Below, piece after piece: positions 36,601 through 45,743 of a stretch of 64,000 bases of DNA (its first letter is position 1; each line of letters opens with the position of its first letter). Position numbers and translations under genes: made by a program. Below the pieces are notes generated by a model. It had not been told where the DNA came from. It did no database searches and saw nothing but the letters and a program-made list of their open reading frames with translations. Origin of the DNA: UBA5603 sp964501315 (GTDB lineage: Bacteria; Bacillota_I; Bacilli_A; Izemoplasmatales; Hujiaoplasmataceae); the NCBI GenBank assembly GCA_964501315.1, contig CAZCSO010000008.1, forward strand, positions 6,887-70,886, written 5' to 3'.

Positions 36601-39600
36601 TGAATCAAGAAAACAACTATGTCGTCGTCCCTTACTATGGCCTTGATGATGAAAATAACGAATACGAAGTATTACAAACGTATCAAGGATTTGATTACAT
36701 CGCTATTTCGGAACTTGAGGCGGCTTTGATAGCACTTCATTCGTTAGGAATCACCGATTTTGATACGATGGAATCGTCGATTACCTTAACCCTTATTTTA
36801 GACAATATTGATGTGTTATTGGATTCTGCAGTACTACATGCGACCATTTCAAAACAATTGCTGGATATGCCTGAGACTGTTATCGTTCCCGTCAATGCCC
36901 TTGATGATGAACCCATACAGATTGAGACAGGCGATCCACTCTTATCGACGAATATGACGTATATTTCCAACGCTGAATTGCGTCGCGTCTTTGATGCGAT
37001 GGCTGTTTTAGATATTACCGACATCAATGGAGTGTCGTTTGATGCTTCGATTATTAGTAAATTAGAAGATGTAGAAGATGAAGATTCAGACCTCGATGTC
37101 GAAGAACTGTCACAGACGAAATTAGATACCCTTTTTGCCTCTGTCATCATTCACGCAACCTTATCCGATGTAATTATCGATTTAATGAATCAAGACGAAG
37201 CGTATGTTGTGGTGCCTCATTTTGGACTTGATGAAACCAATACGGAGTACGCTGTCTTACTCTCAGATGAAGTTGATTACGTGTCGATTACGGAACTTAA
37301 CGCCGCGTTAACCGCACTGCACGCCTTGGATATCACCGATTTTAACACAATTGAATCGGCCGTCACGATCGAGGTCATTTTAGACAACATCGAACTATTG
37401 CTAGATTCAGCCGTATTGCATGCGACAATCTCAAAACAATTGCTCGATATGCCGGATTCCATTGTCGTTCCAGAAATGTCCCTCGATGATGAACCCATCA
37501 AAATTGAAACAGGTGATCCACTGCTATTGACCAACACGATGTTTATCACGAACGCTGAATTGCGAAGAGTCTTCGACGCAATGTCGGTTTTGGAAATATC
37601 CGACCCCAATAGCGTTGCATTTGATGCTTCCATCATTCAAAAATTGGAAGATACCCAAGATGACGATGATGATTTGATTACCGAAGAACTGTCAGATGAC
37701 AAACTGGAAACGTTGTTTGATTCGGTTATCATCCACGCTACTGTCTCCGATATGCTTTTTGAATTAACGACCGGAGATAATCCATACGTGGTTGTACCTG
37801 AATACGGTATTGACGATACCAATGCAACCTTTGCAATTCAGGAAACCGCTTATTCGGTCGATTACGTCATCACTGAAGAATTATCAAACGTTCTTAAAGC
37901 GCTTTACGCTCTCAACATTACAAACTTTGATACGATTGAAACGGATTTGACGTTGGATGTGATTTTGGCCAATATCGATGTTTTGTTGGATTCATCGATT
38001 CTTCATGCAACAGTTTCCGATCAAATCTTGACCATTGAAGCCGAGATGATCGTTGTTCCAGAAACCTATGGTACCGGTCTTGATGAGATGGCCATTCGGA
38101 TTTTGGCTGGGACGACCGAATACATTGTTAAACCAGAGTTAATCTCGTTATTTGATGCTCTTGATTTATTAGGTTTTACTGACTTTTCCGTTAGCTTTGA
38201 TGCTTCCATCATAAATCGATTGGAAGACATCGAAGATGAAGATGAGGATTTGGACGTTACTGAAATTTCAGATACGAAGATGAACACCTTGTTTGATTCC
38301 GTTATCATTCATGCGTCGTTCTCAAAAATGTTCTTTGACGAAACGACTCCCGAAGGAGAAGAAGCAGCTGTTGTGGTTCCGTCACAAGACATCGACGGTA
38401 TGACCGTCACTTATACGGAAACGGTATACAATTACATTCACATCACGGAGTTAAAACATACCATTTTGGCCTTGCATGCATTAAATATCACGGACTTTAA
38501 TGCCGTCGACGCCATCCAAATGGAGACCATCATTGCCAACATGGACGTGTTGTTAGATTCTGCGATCATGCATGGTACGATATCCAAACAAATCATCGAT
38601 ATGACCGATGATGGCTTCATCATTGTTCCTTATAAAGCTGCCGATGATACGACGGAAGTTCGTAAACTGGTGGCTTCTACCGAATTTATCACCAAATTTG
38701 AATTGACGATTTTATTTGAATCGATGCAAACCTTAGGTGTCACTGGCGATTTATCGCTCTTCGATGGTGAATTAGATTATTCTCCTTTCTTTGATAGCGT
38801 TCAACGGGGCGAGATTTTGACTTCCTCCATCATGCATGCCATGATCTCCGATACGCTCATCACGTTGGATCCATCGATACTAATTGTTCCTTACTTTGAA
38901 GAAGAGGGTATGTTGGATGCCAATAAGATTCGCGTCGTAGTCGGTGAAATCGGATACTTCAACGAATACGTTGTCGTAACTGAAATTAACGCCGCTTTCG
39001 AAGCGTTAAACACGTTAGGCATTAATGGCGACATCGAAGATTTCGATGGAACTGTGAATCTTGATGCTCTGTTTGACGAAACAAAACGGACGACGATATT
39101 ATCCTCATCGATCCTTCAACTCCGTATTTCATCAGAACTATTTGATTTGGGCGATGAAATATTAATCGTTCCTTACCGTCAGGAAGACAATCTGACCAAC
39201 GTTCGAGTGACCGTCGGTGTTGATTTGCAAGCGAATGAATACGTACATACCAACGAACTCAATGCATTGTTTGCTTCATTGCCAATCTTAGGATTTTCCA
39301 GCGATATTCAAGGATTTGACGGTGACGTTTCGTTAACGCCTTTGTATGACGAGACCAATCGTAATCAAGTTTTGACATCCGCTATTCTTCAAGGCCGAAT
39401 CTCGAAAGAACTAATCGATTTAGGCTCTGCTACGTTAATTGTCCCCTACACGGCAGCCGACAATCTGACCGATATACGATTAACGACTGACGGAACATTG
39501 TACCAAACCGAGTACATCACAAAAGATGAATTAGGATACATGTTCGAATCGTTAGAAGCACTCAATATTACGGTTGATATTCAAAGCTTCACGGGTCTGG

Positions 39601-42014
39601 ATAGTTTGAATGCCCTTTATGACCCGATATCACGGGCTACGATTTTGGATTCATCGATTGTTCATGCGAAAATCACCGATGAATTAGTCAAACTCGACGA
39701 CTCCGTGTTGGCCATCCCCTTTGTCGACGTGACCGAAGCGACCATTCGCGATACCGTTGGCGATGTTGGCTTTGAAAATGAATACATTGTTGAAAGCGAA
39801 CTCGATCATTTATTTACAGCCATTGATTTACTCACGGTAGATGATACCAACCTACTCGATCCAGCGTTTGATGGAACCTTCGATTTATCGCCTCTATTTG
39901 ACGATACCGAACGGAGCACAATTTTGGAATCTGCCATTATTCATGGCAAGATTTCCGAAGAAATGATGAATTTAGATTCCGGCATCTTGGAAATACCATA
40001 CGGAACCGAAGATTATACCGAACTGGATGAATTGACCCACATTATCCTAACGGTAGGTCCGGTTTTACAAACCACAAATTACATCCAAGAATTTGAACTA
40101 TCGAATTTGTTTGAGGGCTTAGAATTGTTAGGCTTTACGGGTGATGTTTTGAACTTTGATGGCGATATTAACCTAACGGCATTTTATGACCCCGTTCAAC
40201 GCGCTACGGTTTTAGAGTCGAGCATTCTTCAAGCGAAAATATCGGCCGAAATGTTCAATTTAGGCGAATCGACCTTAACCGTTCCTTCAAACGATATTGA
40301 CGGAAACGTCGTTCGACTATTGGCAGGTCCCGCTGGAAATCAAACCGATTATATTCTGAAGACGGAAATCTCGAATCTATTTGCCTCGATGGGCGTATTA
40401 GGACTTTCGGGAGACACCAACTTCGGTGGTTCAACGGACGTCAATTTGCTCAATGTATCCTCTCCTGAAGACCAAACGACGCTCCTCGCATCCGCAACGA
40501 TGCACGCAACCATATCGAAGATTATCGTCGATCTTGACGACACCAGTGCGATATTGGTCGTTCCGACTTATACCGAAAGTGGCATTGCGGAACTGAACCG
40601 AGTACGCAAGACCGTCTCGTCCCATAATTTTGTCGTCAAATCAGAAGTTTCAAACCTGATTGATGCTCTTAATGCGATGGGATATACCAATCTAAGCATC
40701 ACCAGTGACATTGATACCTCCAAGTTCTTCACGGAAACGGCGACCATTTTATCCTCGTCGATCATGCAGGCGACCATTTCCGAAGAAGTCATCGATTTGG
40801 ATGACACGTCAGGTGTTTTAATCGTTCCGTCCTATACAATTGACGGCGCGATCGAAGCTAATCGAATCCGCTTAAGTGTCGATACCACGGTATATGTCGA
40901 AAAAGGCGAATTGACGGATTTATTCAATGCGCTCGATGCAATGGGCTTTGATGATTTGGATTCCTTTGGCACGGGTATTGATTCGAACAAATTCTTCACT
41001 GAAAAAGATACCATTTTACTTTCATCGATTATGCATGCGACGATGTCGGATCAATTATTAGTCGATACCGCTGGTGTTTTAATCGTTCCGAATACGGATG
41101 TGGAAAATTCTAACGAAGCGATTCGTGTGATCGTCGATACCACCGAATTCATCACCGTGGATGAAATCAAAGCATTACTGGATGCTTTAACGATGATCGG
41201 TCTTGATGAAGTGACCAGTTTCGCATCCATCAACATCTCGATTGGCGCATTATTTGGACCTGGTGTCGTGTTTGCCGATATGGTCGAATCCGCTTCGGTC
41301 CAAGCGACCATCAGTGATTCGTTCATTGATGTCGCCATTGATGAAACCGAACGCGTACCCGGTGATTCGGATTTGGTCGTCACTCAGTACCACCGTCAAC
41401 TTTATTCATCAGGATTGACCAATAATCTCGAACAAATCGAAGAAACCGAACTAATCAATCTCTTATCAGCTTTACAAGTACTGGGATTCACGAGTTATGA
41501 CGATTCAATCAGTTCGAGCACGATTACGGATTTAGATGATGCGGCATTGACAACCATCCTAACATCTGGTTCATTACACGTAACCATTGATAATATGTTA
41601 GCAGCCAATACCAATATTTCGGTACCAAACAAAGCCTATGTCGGTGGTAATACGAGCACGCCGCTTTATGGAATCAACGGATTAATTCAAGCAAACGAAA
41701 TCAAGTACTTCATATTGGCTGCGAAAGCAATTGGTGGGGCTGACTTCACCAGCGTTGATTTTGACTATTCAGCCATTAACAGTTTATCTTCAGAAAATCA
41801 AACGATTGTTTTAACCTCGATGATTGTTCGTAACATGGTTACGCCGGATCTCGTATCGGCCGTCAATGCATACAACGCATTGCCAGCTATGTTCGGAGGG
41901 CCTGATCCTGTCCTTTACAGTCCGATCCCCAATAATTTCTACGAAGACAACGATCCACTCACGTTCTTGACATCCGCATCAATCTTGACGTTGATTGATT
42001 ATTTACCGCTGTAA
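33642..42014 (+). CDS. Giant CvpA-like membrane protein with ~24 acidic repeats
   Basis: 2790 residues in one uninterrupted frame. Residues 1-~200 form a four-helix membrane domain like CvpA, with GFLKGFKKSIFSF between helices 1 and 2 as the best signature. A juxtamembrane part (~205-390) contains FPRDHLYEASYS and PLNLYLFDEVLSF. From ~residue 500 to 2730 runs a long array of ~90-105-residue units, each centred on a helix of the type LLDSAVLHATISKQLLD, then a VVP turn, then an acidic stretch, then an ELxxLFxAL helix. Asp, Glu, Thr, Ser and Leu dominate; Lys and Arg are rare, and there is only one cysteine pair (VCEPGDDVC). This composition suggests the array lies outside the cell, which is inferred. 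A shorter paralogue follows directly. I know of no function for this arrangement. Confidence 0.85.
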   Translation: MPNLDYPTYLNIALYATIALGAFFGFLKGFKKSIFSFITTLFFYVVFFVTIEQVVTFLWTFENAYLSQLFALLDGSLAQATSFAQVAPMALSLYLGEDYAAIIANEHFLELATGIGMFALKIVYTLLYFTIIFIIYKFICWIIRMIFFGGSKKNSKYVSKNRGLGLLFGAMEGAIALYVTLIIMGGVFSISESLVNFVPDETPEEVVMPFPRDHLYEASYSLLAEEPGIPALPPELYDMVNQLKELTDAYNNNFLVSSTSTITMTDSHDQQIPLNLYLFDEVLSFNYDEEQVSIRKELSTFASIGAYVMDMEYMQTNDLADISGDNIRDIFAMVSQSDLIVNVMPLGIEVAAVYLDAPLDVPTEELYAIDWGNELTQLGTIAATAFDIISTAGFLEGTPDVEQIDVTGDEIRDLFDTISDSELITLAAFVAVETLLVDASETVQAVLTLPAGVEWEDIVWENEFMAIGSIMGEVLDTGLTPGQIGSGDYSAILTAVANIDFTILLDSKIVTYSLINVLSGAVPIEGLDQFLVVPADIEWLIYDTDGVTVIGGELQAILEALGAMSSVLENIDFDNLSPEVLSDLSDDSIDTIFESQVLVASLSNVILSMDLGDYALIVPTTSVDANFNILKDEMKAVLKAAKLILKEPVCEPGDDVCENQETNYIINALSLTSEEVDILIASDILKATVGNLLNDLNQDPLVVPPSALGPVELAYPEDQRGQTLNLVTGEEIKAVLLAVMVFEITDFENMEFDASLIQKIESETTPGQVDEDKITTIFNSDIIHATLSKVILDLAVEQPEFIVIPYYKEDNITEVRYTEGELTYIDQEELKTILRGLYSLNITDFENMENAFDIQAILDNVDTLLESAVLQATISKQLLDKPDLITVPTLYFGNQDIKIEVGDAFEGTQTTYIYSEELTAIFNALSVLEITDFESASFDATIINRLEDTLDEDEDLDITELSETKLDTLFASAILHATLSDVILDLMNQENNYVVVPYYGLDDENNEYEVLQTYQGFDYIAISELEAALIALHSLGITDFDTMESSITLTLILDNIDVLLDSAVLHATISKQLLDMPETVIVPVNALDDEPIQIETGDPLLSTNMTYISNAELRRVFDAMAVLDITDINGVSFDASIISKLEDVEDEDSDLDVEELSQTKLDTLFASVIIHATLSDVIIDLMNQDEAYVVVPHFGLDETNTEYAVLLSDEVDYVSITELNAALTALHALDITDFNTIESAVTIEVILDNIELLLDSAVLHATISKQLLDMPDSIVVPEMSLDDEPIKIETGDPLLLTNTMFITNAELRRVFDAMSVLEISDPNSVAFDASIIQKLEDTQDDDDDLITEELSDDKLETLFDSVIIHATVSDMLFELTTGDNPYVVVPEYGIDDTNATFAIQETAYSVDYVITEELSNVLKALYALNITNFDTIETDLTLDVILANIDVLLDSSILHATVSDQILTIEAEMIVVPETYGTGLDEMAIRILAGTTEYIVKPELISLFDALDLLGFTDFSVSFDASIINRLEDIEDEDEDLDVTEISDTKMNTLFDSVIIHASFSKMFFDETTPEGEEAAVVVPSQDIDGMTVTYTETVYNYIHITELKHTILALHALNITDFNAVDAIQMETIIANMDVLLDSAIMHGTISKQIIDMTDDGFIIVPYKAADDTTEVRKLVASTEFITKFELTILFESMQTLGVTGDLSLFDGELDYSPFFDSVQRGEILTSSIMHAMISDTLITLDPSILIVPYFEEEGMLDANKIRVVVGEIGYFNEYVVVTEINAAFEALNTLGINGDIEDFDGTVNLDALFDETKRTTILSSSILQLRISSELFDLGDEILIVPYRQEDNLTNVRVTVGVDLQANEYVHTNELNALFASLPILGFSSDIQGFDGDVSLTPLYDETNRNQVLTSAILQGRISKELIDLGSATLIVPYTAADNLTDIRLTTDGTLYQTEYITKDELGYMFESLEALNITVDIQSFTGLDSLNALYDPISRATILDSSIVHAKITDELVKLDDSVLAIPFVDVTEATIRDTVGDVGFENEYIVESELDHLFTAIDLLTVDDTNLLDPAFDGTFDLSPLFDDTERSTILESAIIHGKISEEMMNLDSGILEIPYGTEDYTELDELTHIILTVGPVLQTTNYIQEFELSNLFEGLELLGFTGDVLNFDGDINLTAFYDPVQRATVLESSILQAKISAEMFNLGESTLTVPSNDIDGNVVRLLAGPAGNQTDYILKTEISNLFASMGVLGLSGDTNFGGSTDVNLLNVSSPEDQTTLLASATMHATISKIIVDLDDTSAILVVPTYTESGIAELNRVRKTVSSHNFVVKSEVSNLIDALNAMGYTNLSITSDIDTSKFFTETATILSSSIMQATISEEVIDLDDTSGVLIVPSYTIDGAIEANRIRLSVDTTVYVEKGELTDLFNALDAMGFDDLDSFGTGIDSNKFFTEKDTILLSSIMHATMSDQLLVDTAGVLIVPNTDVENSNEAIRVIVDTTEFITVDEIKALLDALTMIGLDEVTSFASINISIGALFGPGVVFADMVESASVQATISDSFIDVAIDETERVPGDSDLVVTQYHRQLYSSGLTNNLEQIEETELINLLSALQVLGFTSYDDSISSSTITDLDDAALTTILTSGSLHVTIDNMLAANTNISVPNKAYVGGNTSTPLYGINGLIQANEIKYFILAAKAIGGADFTSVDFDYSAINSLSSENQTIVLTSMIVRNMVTPDLVSAVNAYNALPAMFGGPDPVLYSPIPNNFYEDNDPLTFLTSASILTLIDYLPL
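35140..41850 (+). repeat. Coding repeat array of the giant protein (~24 units)
   Basis: The helix signature S-x-(hydrophobic)3-HATIS-(hydrophobic) recurs about 24 times, from a first divergent copy LLDSKIVTYSLINVLSG to a last one LTSMIVRNMVTPDL. Spacing is mostly 90-105 residues. DNA identity between most units is low because codons differ, so the array is old overall. Confidence 0.85.
36210..38532 (+). repeat. Higher-order ~580-bp two-unit superrepeat within the giant gene
   Basis: Two alternating unit types (A: DSAVLHATISKQLLDMP; B: FASVIIHATLSDVIIDLMNQ) form a superunit. Equivalent codons (the Ile of ILDN/ILAN) are at 36210, 36795, 37377, 37962 and 38532, i.e. steps of 585, 582, 585 and 570 bases. 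The second and third superunits are the most alike, suggesting recent in-frame duplication. Confidence 0.8.
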
Positions 42015-42020
42015 TCCTTT

Positions 42021-42047
42021 AAGGGATGCCTAATCGCATCCCTTTTT
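42021..42047 (+). terminator. Terminator after the giant gene
   Basis: AAGGGATGC and GCATCCCTT with a six-base loop, then Ts. It separates the transcripts of the two paralogues. Confidence 0.82.
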
Positions 42048-42087
42048 GTTTTTTCAGGGACTTGAATCGATTCCTCAGTGATATCGG

Positions 42088-42115
42088 TTGATATTTTCTA
42101 TGTTTACGTTATAAT
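42088..42115 (+). promoter_or_regulatory. Promoter of the second CvpA-repeat gene
   Basis: TTGATA (42088-42093), 16 bases, TATAAT (42110-42115). Confidence 0.7.
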
Positions 42116-42121
42116 AAAAAA

Positions 42122-42144
42122 TAGATAGACTGCGTGTCTGTCTA
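42122..42144 (+). promoter_or_regulatory. 5' hairpin at the start of the second CvpA-repeat transcript
   Basis: TAGATAGAC, loop TGCGT, GTCTGTCTA: a nine-base stem with one wobble pair at the predicted transcript start, just upstream of the ACGGAGG ribosome-binding site. It may stabilise the mRNA; no T run follows, so it is not a terminator. Confidence 0.45.
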
Positions 42145-42161
42145 GAGACGGAGGTATTAGA

Positions 42162-45100
42162 ATGGATTACAACTTAATCTTCAATGTCTTGTTTTTTGGT
42201 ATTATCGGCTTGGCCGTTTTGGGGGGATTGTTGAGCGGTTTTAAGAAATCGCTGTTTCGATTCGTGACCATGCTGGTATTTTATGCAGTCTTTTTTCTGA
42301 CCATTCGGTCGGTTTCATCCTTTTTATGGACGGTAGAGATTCCACAACTGGGCACGTGGCTAAGCAACATTGATTCCTCGCTGTCCTCTTACACGACGCT
42401 TGAGCAAGCACTGTCTCCCACTTTGGAAGTTCTTTTGGGTGTGAACTTAACGTCGACGAGTTCGACGATGGAAGCCTTTATTTTAGGAATGGGTGGATTC
42501 ATCGTCAAATTGATTTATACCATCTTGTACTTTACGGTCGGATTAATCCTATGGAAAATCATTTGCTTCATTCTCCGTTTAGTGTTCATCCATAACACCA
42601 AAGGCGCATCAAAAAACTCACTTTTGGGCGCTGTATTCGGATTTGCGAATGGTGCCATGGCGGTTGCGGTGATGTTGATAATGATGGGCGGATTCATGGA
42701 CATTGTCGGGAGCGTATCAGCCGTTATTCCCGATGAGATTCCTTCGAATTTAGCGAGCCCCTATGATCGGAATCATTTATACGAAGCCTCGCAATCGGTC
42801 ATTTTATTAGCCGAAGAAGGGGAATCACCCATTGATATGCAAGAGATTAAAACAATGGTGGAAGCTTACGATCAAAATATCGTTGTCTCGATTGCCAATT
42901 CGATTACGGTTACCAACACCGATCAGGTGACGATGCCGTTTAATTTGTACTTATTCGACGAAGTATTATCGTTTGAATACGAAGAAGAAACCATCTATTT
43001 CCGTCAGGAACTAAAAGTAGTCGCTACTATTTTTGACCAAATATTCACAGCTCTTGATGAGGCCGGCATTGACATTACGAACATCACAGAAGATGATTTG
43101 GGTATTATTCTCGGAGCTGCCGCTTCCGTCGATTTAACCCAATTGCTGGATTCCAAACTGATTTCGAATGCGTTGGTCTATATTCTTTCGGGAGAAGCGG
43201 GACTTGAAATAAGCGATGTATTGATCGTTCCCGACGACATCGTTTGGTTCGACGAACTCGACGACGATGGCAACATCATTCCGGGCGAATTACGGTCCAT
43301 CCTGGAAGCTCTCAACGCCATTATCGATGTTTCCGGTATGGTCGATTTCACCGACTTTAACCTCGATGTCATCGCCGAACTAACCAGCGATACCATCAAT
43401 ACAATCTTTGAATCGCAAGTTTTGGTCGCTACCATCTCCAATTTAATCCTTACCCAAGATTTCGGTGACACCGAAGTCATAATACCGGATACGGTTTTTG
43501 ATGAAAATCGTTATCTCAAGAAAACAGAATTGGTTGCGATGGTAGAAGCCATCAAACTGATTATCGTAACGACGACAGACGGTCAGGATTTTGATTTTAC
43601 CAAAGTTTTGTCGCTTTCATCCGACGATATTGACACCTTGTTCGAAAGTGAAATCTTGTCGGCTACGGTCGGTAATTATGTCTATGATTTGTCCGGAGAT
43701 CCCATCATCATTCCGTCATCCGCATTGACTACCGTATGGACGGATGAAGCAACCCAAAGTCACACCGTCGTGTCGGTAGAAGAACTGACGGCGGTACTGA
43801 ATGGATTATCCCTCATCGAATTTTCAGACTTCGACACCATGACGTTTGACGCAACGTTGATTGAAAAATTTGAATCCGAAACCACACCGGGAACCTTGGA
43901 TGACGATAAACTTTCGACCTTGTTATCCAGTCAAATCCTTCATGCGACCTTATCGAAAATGCTGCTCGATTTAACCAGTGGCGTGGATGCTGTTGTGACC
44001 ATTCCTTATTATAATCAAGATGGCGATTTATTACGTCAAATGTTAGACACAACGATTGTCATCGATGAAAATGAAATCATCGCTATGTTAAAAGCAGTTT
44101 ATTCATTAGGATTTACCGATTTCAATGAACTAGGCGTTTTGGATCCTTCAATCATTTTCGACCATCTCGATGACCTGTTGGAATCCGCTACGCTTCATTA
44201 CACCATATCCGATACGTTAGTCTCATTGGGAAGTTCCGTTTTGGAAATTCCGACCGTCGATGCGAACGGCGTTCCGACAAGTTATACCTATGGGGCTGGT
44301 AGCGAAACGACCACCTATCTAAAAGAAAGTGAAATCGAAGCCATCGTCGATGGGTTGGAAGTATTTGGATTAGATGATTTAGAAGGATTCGCGGGCGTAA
44401 TTGATCTGACGAAACTTTCTACCGAAACGAACCAAGATCGGATATTAGCCTCCGCTAGTCTCCATTATACGATATCAAAAACCTTGCTTGATTTGTCGGA
44501 TGAGGTTTTAATTGTTCCAGAGTATTCAGAAAACGGCGTTGCCGAAGTTAACCGAATCACCAAAACGGTCTCAGGTTATGAATATGTATCCAAATCGGAA
44601 ATAAAGGCCTTGATCAATAGTTTTACCGCGATGGAATTTGATGATTTGGACTCATTTGGATTAGAATTGACTTCCGATTTATTCTTCTCTGAACGTGCAA
44701 CACTCTTAGCAAGTTCCTCAATCCAAGCCACGTTGTCTGATAAGATGCTCAACGATACTGCTGGACTGTTGGTTATTCCGAATGATGTGAGAGTAACCGT
44801 CGGATCGATTGTGTACGTTGAAAAAACCGAAATCGAAGCCATCATGGATGGATTAGAACTCATTAATCTCACCGACTTTGACGCATTGACGTTTGATCCG
44901 GATACACTCTTTGGAACCGATTATGATTTGTTATTTACGTCACAATCGATGCAAGCGACGGTTTCCAAACCGATTCTCGATATCGCTTTCGATGAAACCG
45001 CAGCCACTGGAACCACCACGTTGATTGTTCCTACGGCATTACGCGAATCCATCTCGGTTGGATTAGCCGCTACCGAACAAATCGAACTCAATGAATTAAA

Positions 45101-45659
45101 ACAATTGCTGACATCGCTGGATGTATTGGGGATTACGGACTTTGTTGGTGGCAATTTCGATGCCTCCAGCATTACCACAATGACAGAAGCAAACTTGACG
45201 ACGATGCTTTTGTCAGGATCACTCCACGTTACCCTCGATAACATGCTCGATGACAATGACAATATTTCAATGACCGAGTACGCAGAGACCGATTTGCTTT
45301 ACGGTGTTTTGAATCTGACGACCGCCGAAGAGTTGGTATCGTTTATTCTCGCTGCGAACCAATTAACTTCGGGTAACTTTACCGATGCGGATTTTGATTA
45401 TACGACCATTTTAGGAATGACGCCGGAAAATCGTTTGGTTGTTCTCCACTCCATGATTGTTCGGTTCTTGATTACTCAAGAATTGGAAAGCTTAGTGGCA
45501 CTCAAGAACATTGCCGTAGCACCAGCCGGACCGTTCTTCACACTCAATGCGGAAGATTATGAGTCGTTGGATGATGTTTCGGCCAACCGCGTATTTACCG
45601 AAGCGGATATCCTAGAAATTTTCAAATTTATGAATGATGAAGTCTTTGCAGACGACTAA
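42162..45659 (+). CDS. Second CvpA-like repeat protein (paralogue, ~10 units)
   Basis: 1165 residues with the same architecture as the gene before it. The membrane domain has LLSGFKKSLFRFVTMLVFY at the same place; the juxtamembrane part repeats DRNHLYEASQS and PFNLYLFDEVLSFEYEEE. About ten repeat units follow (LLDSKLISNALVYILSG, IFESQVLVATISNLIL, LLSSQILHATLSKMLL, LLASSSIQATLSDKML and others). The last units (SGSLHVTLDNML; LHSMIVRFLITQEL) match the last units of the large protein (SGSLHVTIDNML; LTSMIVRNMVTPDL). The two therefore share both ends and differ in the number of middle repeats. GGAGG precedes the ATG. Very acidic, no cysteine-rich part. Function unknown. Confidence 0.85.
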   Translation: MDYNLIFNVLFFGIIGLAVLGGLLSGFKKSLFRFVTMLVFYAVFFLTIRSVSSFLWTVEIPQLGTWLSNIDSSLSSYTTLEQALSPTLEVLLGVNLTSTSSTMEAFILGMGGFIVKLIYTILYFTVGLILWKIICFILRLVFIHNTKGASKNSLLGAVFGFANGAMAVAVMLIMMGGFMDIVGSVSAVIPDEIPSNLASPYDRNHLYEASQSVILLAEEGESPIDMQEIKTMVEAYDQNIVVSIANSITVTNTDQVTMPFNLYLFDEVLSFEYEEETIYFRQELKVVATIFDQIFTALDEAGIDITNITEDDLGIILGAAASVDLTQLLDSKLISNALVYILSGEAGLEISDVLIVPDDIVWFDELDDDGNIIPGELRSILEALNAIIDVSGMVDFTDFNLDVIAELTSDTINTIFESQVLVATISNLILTQDFGDTEVIIPDTVFDENRYLKKTELVAMVEAIKLIIVTTTDGQDFDFTKVLSLSSDDIDTLFESEILSATVGNYVYDLSGDPIIIPSSALTTVWTDEATQSHTVVSVEELTAVLNGLSLIEFSDFDTMTFDATLIEKFESETTPGTLDDDKLSTLLSSQILHATLSKMLLDLTSGVDAVVTIPYYNQDGDLLRQMLDTTIVIDENEIIAMLKAVYSLGFTDFNELGVLDPSIIFDHLDDLLESATLHYTISDTLVSLGSSVLEIPTVDANGVPTSYTYGAGSETTTYLKESEIEAIVDGLEVFGLDDLEGFAGVIDLTKLSTETNQDRILASASLHYTISKTLLDLSDEVLIVPEYSENGVAEVNRITKTVSGYEYVSKSEIKALINSFTAMEFDDLDSFGLELTSDLFFSERATLLASSSIQATLSDKMLNDTAGLLVIPNDVRVTVGSIVYVEKTEIEAIMDGLELINLTDFDALTFDPDTLFGTDYDLLFTSQSMQATVSKPILDIAFDETAATGTTTLIVPTALRESISVGLAATEQIELNELKQLLTSLDVLGITDFVGGNFDASSITTMTEANLTTMLLSGSLHVTLDNMLDDNDNISMTEYAETDLLYGVLNLTTAEELVSFILAANQLTSGNFTDADFDYTTILGMTPENRLVVLHSMIVRFLITQELESLVALKNIAVAPAGPFFTLNAEDYESLDDVSANRVFTEADILEIFKFMNDEVFADD
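43135..45485 (+). repeat. Coding repeat array of the second CvpA-like protein (~10 units)
   Basis: Same helix signature as in the larger paralogue, ten copies at roughly 75-100-residue spacing, without the regular two-unit superrepeat. Confidence 0.75.
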
Positions 45660-45664
45660 GTTTC

Positions 45665-45693
45665 AAGGGAAGAGTTTTCTCTTCCCTTTTTTT
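45665..45693 (+). terminator. Terminator after the second CvpA-repeat gene
   Basis: Ten-base arms AAGGGAAGAG and CTCTTCCCTT around TTTT, followed by seven Ts. Confidence 0.88.
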
Positions 45694-45743
45694 ATGTTTT
45701 CATCTATAATAAAAGAGCACCCTTAAAGAAATGAGGATACAAA

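Noticed and set aside
36737..41383. Many long open frames on the minus strand across the giant repeat gene
   Set aside because: They are shadows caused by codon bias in the repetitive Asp/Glu/Ser/Thr-rich coding strand; no ribosome-binding sites, promoters or recognisable products.
35140..41850. Regularly spaced repeats that could suggest a CRISPR-like or other non-coding array
   Set aside because: The periodicity is at protein level with diverged DNA and an intact 2790-codon frame; no short identical repeats with unique spacers.
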